From assembly GCF_900142775.1 (NCBI RefSeq), contig NZ_FRCC01000011.1, positions 26,380-90,379 of the forward strand: a stretch of 64,000 bases of DNA, given 5' to 3'. The notes under the pieces are model-generated. The model searched no databases, was not told the origin of the DNA, and saw nothing but the letters and a program-made list of their open reading frames with translations. The DNA is from Flavobacterium flevense. GTDB taxonomy: Bacteria; Bacteroidota; Bacteroidia; Flavobacteriales; Flavobacteriaceae. The translations under genes and the position numbers were made by a program. Positions 18,843 through 27,399 of the stretch are shown here, in pieces (the stretch's first letter is position 1; every line of letters begins with the position of its first letter).

Positions 18843-18850
18843 CAAAATTA
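18843..18850 (-). promoter_or_regulatory. Bacteroidota -7 box (TAATTTTG) for the helicase gene
   Basis: Exact TAnnTTTG match on the minus strand, 22 bases before the ATG at 18820. Confidence 0.65.
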
Positions 18851-19025
18851 CTGTTAATTATCCATATAAACTAATGCATTTCTAAGTTTTAATGATTTAA
18901 TATCTTTTGATTATCAGAAAGTTATGTTTTGAAACTTAAAATAGCGCCTTCAGTTTTAGAATTTTAACGGTAAATAGAAGGTTTATTTTCGAAAAAACAC
19001 CTGAAAAATATTGGATATTAGATAA

Positions 19026-19604
19026 TTATTTTGTTTCTGTTAAATAAGAAATGAGTAATTGGGTGGCTTTTCCTCGATGGCTAATTTGGTTTTTTATTTC
19101 CAAATCTAAATCGGCAAAAGTTTCCTGGTAACCTTCAGGCTGAAAAACAGGATCGTATCCAAATCCTTGATTTCCTGATTTTTCCAGCGTAATTTCCCCC
19201 TTTGCAATTCCGGTGAAGAGTTGTTGTTTGCCATTTATATTTAATGCAATTACAGTTTTAAATTGTGCGGTGCGGTTATCTTGATTTTTTAAGTTTTCCA
19301 ATAAAAGATTCATATTGTCTTCTGCATTACGCTGCATTCCGGCATATCGTGCAGAATAGACACCGGGTGCTCCGTTTAAGGCTTCCACTTCCAGTCCTGT
19401 ATCATCGGCAAAGCAATCATAACCGTATTTTTGAGTTACATAATTGGCTTTCAGGATGGCGTTGCCTTCTATAGTGTCAGCTGTTTCCGGAATTTCTTCA
19501 TGACAACCAATGGCTTCCAGACTTAAAAGCGTAATGGTATCCGGCAATAATTGTTGGATTTCTTTGATTTTATTTTTGTTATTAGAGGCAAATACGAGTT
19601 TCAT
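19026..19604 (-). CDS. rdgB: dITP/XTP pyrophosphatase (RdgB/HAM1)
   Basis: The 192-residue enzyme hydrolyses non-canonical purine nucleotides (dITP, XTP) to monophosphates and so keeps them out of DNA. The N-terminus ([14 protein letters not shown]) is the family's substrate-binding start. [22 protein letters not shown] (residues 65-86, spaced normally) carries the catalytic Asp residues, and GFGYDPVF near residue 147 and SHRGKA near residue 175 complete the pocket. Length is typical. Its terminus lies 205 bases upstream of the helicase start on the same strand. Confidence 0.95.
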   Translation of the reverse strand: MKLVFASNNKNKIKEIQQLLPDTITLLSLEAIGCHEEIPETADTIEGNAILKANYVTQKYGYDCFADDTGLEVEALNGAPGVYSARYAGMQRNAEDNMNLLLENLKNQDNRTAQFKTVIALNINGKQQLFTGIAKGEITLEKSGNQGFGYDPVFQPEGYQETFADLDLEIKNQISHRGKATQLLISYLTETK

Positions 19605-19732
19605 AATAAGAGAATTTTAAAAAATATTATTTTTTGTATTAAAAAATATATAAGTATCTGTATTTCAGGTTAATTAGGTGTTAAATTATAGTAAGAAATA
19701 TTTTTCTTTGAATAATAGCCGTATCTTTACAC

Positions 19733-19874
19733 TGTGGTTTTGATTCATTAATGTGTGTATGTTAATTTGGGTAGAAAAATGAAAGCACACTATCAACACT
19801 TTTTAGTTAATTATAGTTGATAATAGTAAATCAAAACCAATTTTTGGAGGGCTTTCATAGCCCTCCTTTTTTTT
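19733..19874 (+). ncRNA. Candidate non-coding RNA with closing stem and terminator
   Basis: No plus-strand gene of normal size exists between 15801 and 21562, yet a strong plus-strand terminator sits at 19846-19874. A near-consensus -7 box (TATCTTTA, 19722-19729) predicts a start near 19735. Exactly there, TGGTTTTGA (19735-19743) can pair perfectly with TCAAAACCA (19831-19839), just before the terminator stem, closing the whole transcript. An alternative pairing is ATGAAAGC (19779-19786) with GCTTTCAT (19851-19858), which would break the terminator. A 13-codon frame (19779-19820) begins at that ATG. A 6S-like or other regulatory RNA is possible; the family is not identified. Confidence 0.55.
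19846..19874 (+). terminator. Strong plus-strand rho-independent terminator
   Basis: Perfect 8-bp stem GGAGGGCT / AGCCCTCC with the loop TTCAT and eight T. The T-run is on the plus strand only, so it cannot serve the minus-strand gene ending at 19876. Confidence 0.9.
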
Positions 19875-19875
19875 G

Positions 19876-21384
19876 TTAATGCTGACTGACATTGGTTAGG
19901 TTATTTGGAAAATACGAATCGGAAAGATGTGCAAATTCGTCCCCACGCATAAAAATAGAAATATCAGCTTCGGCAAAACTGTTTTTTCCGGCTGCGGCTA
20001 ATAATTCATTGGCAGCATGAAGTGTATTTCGATGATAATGATAAACCCGTTCGGATTTATCGGTTACCACTAAACCTTTCATCAGCATTTTATTCTGGGT
20101 GGCCACGCCGGTGGGACACTGATTGTTGTGGCAACGCAACGCCTGAATGCAGCCCAGTGAAAACATAAAACCCCGGGCGCTGTTACACATGTCTGCCCCT
20201 AAAGCAATAGCATGTAAAACCGAATAACCGGAAATGATTTTTCCACTTCCTATGATGCGTATTTTATCCCGGATATTTAAATTGACTAATGTTTTATTGA
20301 CAAATATCAACGCAGGTTCAAAAGGCATTCCCACACCATCCGAAAATTCTAAAGGTGCAGCACCTGTTCCTCCTTCGGCGCCATCAACGGTGATAAAATC
20401 AGGATAGCAATCTGCGGCAATCATTTCGTGACAAATGGCTTCAAATTCACTGGTTTTTCCAATACAGAGTTTGAAACCAATGGGTTTTCCGTTAGACAAT
20501 TCGCGTAAGCGGGCGATAAATTCAATTAAGCCTTTCGCATCCGAAAAAGCACTGTGAGCAGGAGGAGATAATATTAATGTGTGAGGTAATACACCTCTTA
20601 TTTTAGCAATTTGTTCGGTGTTTTTAGCAGCGGGTAATACACCTCCGTGTCCGGGTTTAGCGCCTTGAGAGAGTTTGATTTCAATCATTTTCACATTGGG
20701 ATGACTTGCTTTTTCTTTGAATTTTCCACCGTCAAAATTCCCTCTGTCATCCCTACAGCCAAAATATCCGGTTCCTATTTGCCAGGTTACATCGGCTCCC
20801 TGTAAATGAAAATCAGTTAATCCTCCTTCGCCGGTATTGTGATAAAAATGACCTCTTAAAGCACCTTTGTTAAGAGCTACAATTGCGTTTTCGCTTAATG
20901 ACCCAAAACTCATTGCCGAAATATTGAGCAATGAGGCTGAATAAGGTTGTTTACAATCTTTTCCTCCCACCAGTACGCGGGGTAATTCCTCATTTACTTT
21001 GGCAGGAAATATAGAATGTTTGATTCCTTCATAATTGGTATGGTTGAGGTCTAATTGTGTTCCAAATGGTGTATTAGAATCAATGTTTTTGGCTCTCTGA
21101 TAAACCAGCGAACGCTGGTTTCTTGAAAAAGGTTTTCCATCGGTAGAGCGTTCAATAAAATACTGTTGAATTTCCGGTGAGATACTTTCGAAAATATATC
21201 TGAAGTAACCTATAACCGGAAAGTTTCGGAGTATTGCGTGCTTTTTCTGGACACTATTATAAAATCCGATTGCTATAAAAACCAGCATTATTACAGAAAA
21301 CAAATACGATGTTTCCATATAATAATTAAAAAATAGCGAAATGGCTAATAATGAAATTCCAACGATGAAAATTTGCTTTCTCAT
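19876..21384 (-). CDS. FMN-binding glutamate-synthase-like protein with N-terminal membrane anchor
   Basis: The 502-residue protein has two N-terminal hydrophobic segments (about 5-20 and 25-42) and a glutamate synthase central FMN domain (about 85-480). It has the [3Fe-4S] motif CIQALRCHNNQC (CX5CX4C), flavin/phosphate elements such as TVDGAEGGTGAAP, and the GAKPGHGG turn. It lacks the glutamine amidotransferase and GXGXG domains of true GltB. This archaeal-type or stand-alone family is widespread and its substrate is unresolved. The membrane anchor suggests coupling to a membrane electron carrier, which is inference. Confidence 0.87.
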   Translation of the reverse strand: MRKQIFIVGISLLAISLFFNYYMETSYLFSVIMLVFIAIGFYNSVQKKHAILRNFPVIGYFRYIFESISPEIQQYFIERSTDGKPFSRNQRSLVYQRAKNIDSNTPFGTQLDLNHTNYEGIKHSIFPAKVNEELPRVLVGGKDCKQPYSASLLNISAMSFGSLSENAIVALNKGALRGHFYHNTGEGGLTDFHLQGADVTWQIGTGYFGCRDDRGNFDGGKFKEKASHPNVKMIEIKLSQGAKPGHGGVLPAAKNTEQIAKIRGVLPHTLILSPPAHSAFSDAKGLIEFIARLRELSNGKPIGFKLCIGKTSEFEAICHEMIAADCYPDFITVDGAEGGTGAAPLEFSDGVGMPFEPALIFVNKTLVNLNIRDKIRIIGSGKIISGYSVLHAIALGADMCNSARGFMFSLGCIQALRCHNNQCPTGVATQNKMLMKGLVVTDKSERVYHYHRNTLHAANELLAAAGKNSFAEADISIFMRGDEFAHLSDSYFPNNLTNVSQH

Positions 21385-21531
21385 AATCTTAAAAAAAATG
21401 TTGATGAACTAATGTAGAAAGAATATATAGTCCTGTGAAATATTTTAGAAAATATTAATAAATTAAATTTAAAGATTTTGTCAGCAAAAAAAGAATATAA
21501 GTGTTATGTCATGAAAGTCAGCATGTTTTGC

Positions 21532-21539
21532 TACTTTTG
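21532..21539 (+). promoter_or_regulatory. Bacteroidota -7 box (TACTTTTG) for the histidine kinase
   Basis: Exact TAnnTTTG match ending 22 bases before the ATG at 21562. Confidence 0.65.
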
Positions 21540-21561
21540 CTTACCCCTAAAATGATTGAAT

Positions 21562-23943
21562 ATGAAAACGGAAAGCTTTTTGGTTTTTCTAAAAAGAATA
21601 GTATTATTCTTTTTTCTGCTGGTTTATGCTAACAATTACTCGCAATATGTTTTTAAATCAGATGATTTACCAGATGTGCTTTCGCTGCAAGATTACACTT
21701 CAATTGCTGATGTAGGTCAAAAAGACCTTGATATTCAATTTGTTTTAAGAGAATTTAATACTTTAAATCCACAAGAACTTAAAGCTAAGGGAGATTATTT
21801 AGGATTCACTGAAAATAATTTTTGGTCAATGACTACTTTAGTGAATGATACTGATGAAGAGTTGCATTACTTTTTTGAGACGGCACGCCCCATAACGGAT
21901 GTAGTTGAATTGTATCTTGTGAATGCCGCTACGGGAAAAATTGAAAAAGAAATTAGTGGTGACGCTATGGCTTTTGAGGAACGAAGCTATCCTAACAGAA
22001 GGAGTCTGTTTAATTTGAAAATTAAACCGAAAGCGAATTTAAAGTTAGTTTTGCATATTAAAAGTGACGGTGAAGTAGTTAAACTGCCATTAGTTTTATA
22101 TTCTCCGGAAGGTTTTGTAAATGCTAATTCGACCGCACAGTTTGTTAACGGACTTTTTTACGGTGTTTTAGCCATAGTTGCTATTATTTATTTCTTTTTC
22201 TTTTTAGGATTGAAAGAATCTACATTTTTATATTACAGTTTGTATGTAGTCTCTGTGGGCTTGTTACAATTTGCATTAGACGGATATTTTTACCAATACA
22301 TAACTCCTGGTGGCGGCTGGTTTTCAAATCATGCGGTACTGTTTTTAGCCATAATAGGAGCATTTTTATCAGGTAAGTATAGCGAATTGTTTTTGAAAAT
22401 TAAGGAGAATAGCAGTGTTATCTATTTAATGTATCGGGTGAGTTATGCTTTGCTGTTAATTTTATTGTTTTTTGCTGTTTTTGTACCTGTAGCTCTGATT
22501 TATTGTTACCAAATAGTAAACTTGTTAGTTTTAGTTTTTTTATTTCTGATCGTTTTTTCAATAGGATATTTATACTACAGTAAGAAAGCTGTTGATTCTT
22601 TGTTTATCATCGGTATTTTCTTTTTGATTCTGGGTTTTGGTGTTTTTATTCTCAATAATCTGGGATTGGTGGAGAATACTTTTGTGACTCAGAATAGTTC
22701 TAAAATTGGTACTGGTTTAGAAGTAATTTTTCTTTCTCTTTCAATGTCAAATCTGATTCGGAAATTAAAAAATGAAAAAGAAGAATTTAACCGGATTGCT
22801 TTAGTGAAGTCGGAAGAAATGAATGAGTTAAAATCATATTTTTTATCGAATATCAGCCATGAATTGCGTACACCGCTGAATGCGATTAGTAATTTGATTG
22901 AAACTGTTTCCGGTGCCGTCAAAGATAAAAAAGAGAAGAAAAACTGTGAGGTTATAAAATATTCAGCTCAGAGTTTATTGGGGTCTGTAAACGATATATT
23001 GGATTTTTCTAAAATTGAAAAAAATGAATTAAGGCTGGAGAAAAAAGAGTTTGATTTACTGACGGTTTTAAAAAATGTTAAGTCCAGTGCTAAAATCAAA
23101 TCAAAAGATAAAGGGCTTAAGTTCCATTTTACTAAGCCGGATACTCCTGTTTCAACTCTTGTGGGTGATGAGAACAGATTGTTTCAGATTATCAACAATG
23201 TTTTAAATAATGCTATAAAATTCACTTCTCACGGCTTTGTTGATTTCAAGGTGGAAGTGGAAAAAAAATCAGATACTATTGCAAGTGTAAAATTGATTGT
23301 TACCGATTCAGGTGTTGGCATAGCCAAAGAAAAAATGAATAGCTTGTTTGATTCTTTTTCTCAGCACAGTATTGATAATAAACGAAAATTTGGAGGACTG
23401 GGATTAGGACTTTACATTGTGAAAACCTTAGTGGACAAGCAAGGAGGACTTGTCGAAATTCAAAGTGAAATCCATAAAGGAACAGTTTGTACCATTGTAA
23501 TTGATTATGAAATCGCAGCCAAAAAGAAAATCCCGGTTGCGGTTGCTGACTCAGCAGTTTGCGATTTAGGTGGTAAAACTATTTTGGTTGTAGAGGATAA
23601 TGCAATGAATCAAATGGTCATTAAAATGATTACTAAAAAGTGGTTGAATACCACAATTGTGTATGCCAATAATGGGAAAGAAGCTTTAGATGCTTTTGCA
23701 AATAATACTTTTGATTTAGTTTTAATGGATCTTCAAATGCCTGTTATGGACGGTTATGAAGCTACCATTGCCATAAGGAATGGAAAAGTGGGTGAACAAA
23801 ACGCAAACATTCCTATTGTTGCCGTAACTGCAGATGTGATGGAAAGCACTCAATTGCGTGTCAAGGAAATAGGAATGAATGATTATTTGTCTAAACCTAT
23901 TAGTAAAGAATTATTGTATCAGGTAGTTAAAAAGTTAATTTAA
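21562..23943 (+). CDS. Hybrid sensor histidine kinase/response regulator (7TMR-DISM type)
   Basis: The 793-residue protein begins with a signal peptide and an extracytoplasmic 7TMR-DISM ligand-binding domain (about 35-190, carbohydrate-binding-like fold). Seven membrane helices follow (about 195-385). Next come a HisKA domain with the phospho-acceptor His433 (ISHELRTP) and an HATPase domain with N, G1 and G2 boxes (NNVLNNAIKF, DSGVGIA, GGLGLGLY). The C-terminal receiver domain carries Asp723 (LMDLQMPVMDGY) and a conserved Lys (YLSKPIS). No separate response-regulator gene is adjacent, so output passes through the fused receiver. The signal is unknown. Confidence 0.93.
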   Translation: MKTESFLVFLKRIVLFFFLLVYANNYSQYVFKSDDLPDVLSLQDYTSIADVGQKDLDIQFVLREFNTLNPQELKAKGDYLGFTENNFWSMTTLVNDTDEELHYFFETARPITDVVELYLVNAATGKIEKEISGDAMAFEERSYPNRRSLFNLKIKPKANLKLVLHIKSDGEVVKLPLVLYSPEGFVNANSTAQFVNGLFYGVLAIVAIIYFFFFLGLKESTFLYYSLYVVSVGLLQFALDGYFYQYITPGGGWFSNHAVLFLAIIGAFLSGKYSELFLKIKENSSVIYLMYRVSYALLLILLFFAVFVPVALIYCYQIVNLLVLVFLFLIVFSIGYLYYSKKAVDSLFIIGIFFLILGFGVFILNNLGLVENTFVTQNSSKIGTGLEVIFLSLSMSNLIRKLKNEKEEFNRIALVKSEEMNELKSYFLSNISHELRTPLNAISNLIETVSGAVKDKKEKKNCEVIKYSAQSLLGSVNDILDFSKIEKNELRLEKKEFDLLTVLKNVKSSAKIKSKDKGLKFHFTKPDTPVSTLVGDENRLFQIINNVLNNAIKFTSHGFVDFKVEVEKKSDTIASVKLIVTDSGVGIAKEKMNSLFDSFSQHSIDNKRKFGGLGLGLYIVKTLVDKQGGLVEIQSEIHKGTVCTIVIDYEIAAKKKIPVAVADSAVCDLGGKTILVVEDNAMNQMVIKMITKKWLNTTIVYANNGKEALDAFANNTFDLVLMDLQMPVMDGYEATIAIRNGKVGEQNANIPIVAVTADVMESTQLRVKEIGMNDYLSKPISKELLYQVVKKLI

Positions 23944-24737
23944 CTATAACGAAGACGTACATAAACGTGTTTAATCCCTTTTTTATCTGAATCTCTTTCA
24001 TCTATTTCAAGAATGTCAGTTAGTGATTTTAACATGGGAGTCAGTTTTGTAAAGCCGTAATTTCGTGGGTCAAATTCGGGTTTTTTCTTTACAATCAGGT
24101 TTCCTACATCGCCCAGAAAAGCCCAGCCACTATCATCGGCAATGTCGTCAATAGAATCTTCGATAAGATCCATGGTAGGTTCGTCAATTTTATTTAATGG
24201 TTTTTGAGTCGGTTTTTCGGTGGCTTTAATAGTGGTTTTTTCCACTGGTTTTTTAGAATCCACTACAGTTTTAGTGGTTTTTTTCTTGATAGCGCCATCT
24301 AAAACTTCGATAAATATAAAACGGTCGCAGGCGCTGATAAAAGGTTTTGGTGTCTTTTGTTCACCAATTCCAATCACTTTCATGCCTGATTCTCTTAAAC
24401 GAATCGCTAAACGGGTAAAATCGCTGTCACTGGAAACAATACAAAAACCGTCCAGTTTCCCAGAATACAGTAAGTCCATAGCATCGATAATCAACGCAGA
24501 ATCGGATGAGTTTTTGCCTGTAGTATAGCTGTATTGTTGGATAGGAGTGATGGCGTGTTCCAGTAAAACACCTTTCCATCCATTGGCATTGGGTTTAGTC
24601 CAGTCGGCATAGATACGTTTTGTGGTTGGGGTACCGAATTTAGTAATTTCTTCCATCATTCCTTTTACATTGCTGTACGGAACATTATCGGCATCAATTA
24701 ATACGGCTAGTTTGAGTTCTTTTGTATTTTGCGGCAT
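23940..24737 (-). CDS. NYN-domain (LabA-like) putative RNase with OST-HTH/LOTUS domain
   Basis: The 265-residue protein has an N-terminal NYN/PIN-like nuclease domain (about 8-145) with acidic active-site motifs VLIDADNV and SSDSDFTRL. A Lys/Thr-rich linker (about 150-190) leads to a C-terminal OST-HTH/LOTUS domain (about 200-262). NYN domains are metal-dependent RNases and LOTUS domains bind RNA, so an RNA-processing role is likely. Its last 4 bases overlap the end of the convergent histidine kinase gene. A weak -7-like box (TATCTTTA, 24757-24764 complement) precedes it. Confidence 0.85.
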   Translation of the reverse strand: MPQNTKELKLAVLIDADNVPYSNVKGMMEEITKFGTPTTKRIYADWTKPNANGWKGVLLEHAITPIQQYSYTTGKNSSDSALIIDAMDLLYSGKLDGFCIVSSDSDFTRLAIRLRESGMKVIGIGEQKTPKPFISACDRFIFIEVLDGAIKKKTTKTVVDSKKPVEKTTIKATEKPTQKPLNKIDEPTMDLIEDSIDDIADDSGWAFLGDVGNLIVKKKPEFDPRNYGFTKLTPMLKSLTDILEIDERDSDKKGIKHVYVRLRYS

Positions 24738-24829
24738 TGTGTTTTTTTATGAGAGCTAAAGATAAATATTTTCATTTAGTTTTTGTCCTAATTGTAATTA
24801 TTTCATTTGGCTTTATTTTTTTTAATAGA

Positions 24830-24857
24830 AAAGGAGAAGTTTTTTTACTTCCCCTTT
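24830..24857 (-). terminator. Possible terminator after the PPOX-family gene
   Basis: AAAGGGGAAGT pairs with ACTTCTCCTTT on the minus strand across a 6-base A-rich loop. The following T-run is short and interrupted, so strength is uncertain. Confidence 0.45.
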
Positions 24858-24893
24858 GTTTGTATTATTTTTACGAAAAGAGCGTGAATAGGT

Positions 24894-25406
24894 TTATCTG
24901 ATATTCAGGTTTCCTTCAACTCCATCGCTGTTATCGGTTGTTGATCCGGTTAAAGCGGCACCCACAAAACTCATCATGGTTATAAATTTTCCTGCTTTGG
25001 TATCCCAATAATAGGTTTCTTCTGGAGTCACTCTGATTACGGTTACTTTAGGGTCGTCTTTTCCTTCTTCAAACCATGCATTTGCCAGAGAGCTCCATTG
25101 TTCTTCTATCGTATTTTTGTCTTTGTAAATAAAAGCTTTGCCATAAATAGACAGGTATTCGGAATTACTATTATTCATAAAGAACAGCTGTACTTTGTTT
25201 TCTTCTTTTATTTCAAAATTTTTATTGCTTTCGGCACTGCTTATAAACCAGAGGTTTCCCTGATTGTCGCATTCCTGAAGGCTCATAGGTCGGGAATTCA
25301 TCGGAAGTTCTGTTAAATTGGTACAAAACATACAAATTCTTGCACTTTCTGATAATTCTTTTAATTTTTCAATGGCTTTTGTATGTGTTAGATTTTCTAT
25401 TGACAT
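24894..25406 (-). CDS. Pyridoxamine 5'-phosphate oxidase-like (general stress protein 26 type) flavoprotein
   Basis: The 170-residue protein has the split-barrel flavin-binding fold of general stress proteins. Key pieces are ARICMFCTNL (first strand), NLWFISSAESNKNFEI and VQLFFMNNSNSEYLSIYGKA (flavin-binding strands), and VIRVTPEETYYWDTKAGK near the end. It probably binds FMN or F420-like cofactor; its reaction is unknown. It lies 18 bases downstream of the next gene on the same strand, and the two small stress-type proteins are likely co-transcribed. Confidence 0.87.
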   Translation of the reverse strand: MSIENLTHTKAIEKLKELSESARICMFCTNLTELPMNSRPMSLQECDNQGNLWFISSAESNKNFEIKEENKVQLFFMNNSNSEYLSIYGKAFIYKDKNTIEEQWSSLANAWFEEGKDDPKVTVIRVTPEETYYWDTKAGKFITMMSFVGAALTGSTTDNSDGVEGNLNIR

Positions 25407-25424
25407 GTCTTAGATTTTTAAAAG

Positions 25425-25805
25425 TTAATGATTGTTTTCTGCTCCGTTAGCACACCAAATAATAGCCTTGTCTAGTTCGTTTTTCGAAAAAGACTTAAAT
25501 TCTCCCGGCATCAGGACGCTAAATATTTCGGTGAAATTTTGCACATTATTGTTGTCTGTAACAATAGCGCAACGATTCCATTTGGTAAGATTTTTTATCC
25601 CCAGGAGTAAATCCTGCAACCAGGCTTTAAAAGTAAAATCTCCAATCTCGGTGTTTAGATACAAAAGGTAATTTAATTCGTTAAAAATTTTTACTTTTTG
25701 TTCTACAGTGGGGAAGACCACGTTTTCAAAATCGGCTTGAGTTACGGTGCCGCGTGCTTCAAAAGCAGCAACATTATCGGGAGTATTTTGTAGTATAGCT
25801 ATCAT
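25425..25805 (-). CDS. SpoIIAA-like (STAS/SEC14 fold) small protein
   Basis: The 126-residue protein begins MIAILQNTPDNVAAFEARG and continues with a WLQDLLLGIKNLTKWNRCAIV segment (split by normal spacing), which matches the SpoIIAA-like family related to STAS and CRAL-TRIO folds. Such proteins bind lipids or act as small regulators; no specific role is known. The ATG at 25805 is preferred over a start 30 bases upstream because it begins directly with the domain. It is co-directional with the PPOX-like gene 18 bases downstream. Confidence 0.78.
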   Translation of the reverse strand: MIAILQNTPDNVAAFEARGTVTQADFENVVFPTVEQKVKIFNELNYLLYLNTEIGDFTFKAWLQDLLLGIKNLTKWNRCAIVTDNNNVQNFTEIFSVLMPGEFKSFSKNELDKAIIWCANGAENNH

Positions 25806-25931
25806 GATTATTTTGTTTTTATTCAAAAATATCACTTCTATATTGGGGTATGTTACAGATTTTCACCGAATTATTACATCATTTTCTTTTTGGAGTATAA
25901 AAAGGTGATTCGGCTGAGGGAAGTTAATTTT

Positions 25932-26282
25932 CTAACTGCGCAAAATTTTATCCATCGATTTTCCCTTGGCTAATTCATCAACCAATTTGTCCAGATAACG
26001 GATTTGCTGCATCAGCGGATCTTCAATTTCTTCTACACGATAGCCGCAAATAACGCCGGTAATTTTAGAAACATTGGGATTGATTTGTGGAGCCTGAGCA
26101 AAAAATGTTTCAAAATCGGTTTTGTTGTCCAATATGTGTTGTAAGTTTTGCTCGTTGTATCCGGTAAGCCAGAAAATAATTGCATCAACTTCCTGCTTGC
26201 TGCGTCCTTTTTTCTCCGCCTTGGTAATGTAATGCGGATAAACCGAAGCAAAGGACATTTTATAGATTCGGGTGTTTTTCAT
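25932..26282 (-). CDS. DUF2200 family protein
   Basis: The 116-residue cytoplasmic protein matches DUF2200 over its full length: [19 protein letters not shown] near the start, [10 protein letters not shown] in the middle and [21 protein letters not shown] near the end (spaced normally). The function is unknown; the family is common in Gram-negative and Gram-positive bacteria. It follows the YfiT-like gene on the same strand after 87 bases. Confidence 0.85.
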   Translation of the reverse strand: MKNTRIYKMSFASVYPHYITKAEKKGRSKQEVDAIIFWLTGYNEQNLQHILDNKTDFETFFAQAPQINPNVSKITGVICGYRVEEIEDPLMQQIRYLDKLVDELAKGKSMDKILRS

Positions 26283-26369
26283 TTTTCATTTTTGTTAAGT
26301 TCCCTATACCTTTTAATATATTCAACGATAACTACTGCTGTTTTCTTATTTCTGCTTTCTGCCGGCTGT

Positions 26370-26906
26370 TTATTTCCAGTTGTTGCGTTTTTTTGTTTGG
26401 GTTATGTGTGCCAAATGATGGTTGCAATGCCAGGCATAGGTGCCAATGTTTTCGTCTATTCTAAAGGTTTTTCCGTGTTCAGGATGAATAAAAACGCTTC
26501 CTTTTTGTTCTTCTGTAAGATGGTTTAGCAGCATTGTCCATCGTTCATGAATACCTTCCAGCATTTTTAACGAAGGAGCGATTGGCATGTTTTTACTGTC
26601 CATAAGTTCTGCCCATCGTTCTTCATGATACGGTTTTATGGTAGGTTGGTCTTCGGTAAGTGTGAGTTTAAAACGGGTCAGGCTGTTCATATGGCTGTCG
26701 GCACAATGGTGAATTACCTGTCTGATCGTCCAGCCTTCGGGTCTGTATGGTGTATCTAATTGTTCATCGGTTAAATGATACACTTCGTTTTTTAGTCTTG
26801 CAGGAAAAGATGAAATGTCAGCTATCCATTGTGATAAAATGTCTTTTGTAATAGTTGCTGGAGCTTCAAACTTTCCGATGGGATATTTTAGTTGTTCTAA
26901 TGTCAT
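26370..26906 (-). CDS. YfiT-like DinB-superfamily metal-dependent transferase
   Basis: The 178-residue four-helix protein belongs to the YfiT/DinB superfamily. The metal-binding His residues lie in IHHCADSHM (about residue 66) and WHCNHHLAHI (about residues 159-168). Bacillus relatives are bacillithiol S-transferases; Bacteroidota species can make bacillithiol, so a thiol-transferase role in detoxification is plausible. The first codons lie inside a repeat (26881-27056) whose second copy at 28061 carries a remnant of this gene's start. Confidence 0.84.
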   Translation of the reverse strand: MTLEQLKYPIGKFEAPATITKDILSQWIADISSFPARLKNEVYHLTDEQLDTPYRPEGWTIRQVIHHCADSHMNSLTRFKLTLTEDQPTIKPYHEERWAELMDSKNMPIAPSLKMLEGIHERWTMLLNHLTEEQKGSVFIHPEHGKTFRIDENIGTYAWHCNHHLAHITQTKKRNNWK

Positions 26907-27056
26907 GTTAGTTTATAGTTTTGTTGCTATTTTTTATTTTCAATCCATTTCCTGTTTTTCTCAAACTTGTCTTCCTGACGAAGGAAGGAACTTCGTAAGT
27001 AACTCCGTATTGATTTAGAAACGTACCACACGAAAGGATTCGTGTCAGCAGCGGGT
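26881..27056. repeat. Accessory-unit left repeat, copy 1
   Basis: About 176 bases similar to 28061-28227, including the first eight codons of the YfiT-like gene, then ATTTTCAATCCATTTCCT, the hairpin CTTCCT-gacga-AGGAAG and a second hairpin ACACGAA-agga-TTCGTGT. This copy contains the intact gene start, so it is the probable ancestral position. Confidence 0.8.
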
Positions 27057-27105
27057 ATTAAATTTAAAAAAATCTTTAAAAGAGTAAGTCCGTTAACATT
27101 CAAAA

Positions 27106-27147
27106 ACCACCCCGTCTTTCAGACACCCCTCCAGAGGGCGGGGTGGT
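27106..27147. repeat. GC-rich palindrome
   Basis: ACCACCCCG pairs with CGGGGTGGT, with an inner CCCTC-ca-GAGGG stem. It is the most GC-rich spot in the region and could act as a bidirectional terminator or a dispersed REP-like element. Confidence 0.6.
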
Positions 27148-27198
27148 GCAGTCGCTATCACTTAACTTAGTGATATTGTATTTGTGCCAGCTTGAAAA

Positions 27199-27399
27199 CT
27201 ACGATTTAGATTTCATTGCTTTTATGAGTTCTTTATTTCTTTTATCGGCTCTTGAATTTTGTAAAGAGATGACTGCCCAAATTGCAGCTGGAATCCATCC
27301 AATAAGCGTTATTTGTAATAGTAAACAAATGATTGACGTTAGTATTTTTCCTCTCAGGAAAAAAGAAACAAACGGAAAGAAAATGGCAATTAAGGTCAT
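27199..27399 (-). CDS. Small Pmp3/YqaE-like membrane protein
   Basis: The 66-residue protein has two hydrophobic helices (about 3-16 and 20-45) separated by a short polar loop with RGK. The second contains LLLQITLIGWIPAAIWAV, typical of the Pmp3/YqaE family of small membrane proteins linked to salt and cold stress. The C-terminus is basic. Its ATG lies six bases after the point where the upstream abortive-infection-like frame stops resembling its family, so this gene has been fused by deletion to that remnant and may now depend on its transcription. Confidence 0.65.
   Translation of the reverse strand: MTLIAIFFPFVSFFLRGKILTSIICLLLQITLIGWIPAAIWAVISLQNSRADKRNKELIKAMKSKS

Noticed and set aside
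26148..26528. Plus-strand 126-residue hydrophobic frame
   Set aside because: Antisense shadow of the DUF2200 and YfiT-like genes; hydrophobicity comes from reading AT-rich antisense codons.
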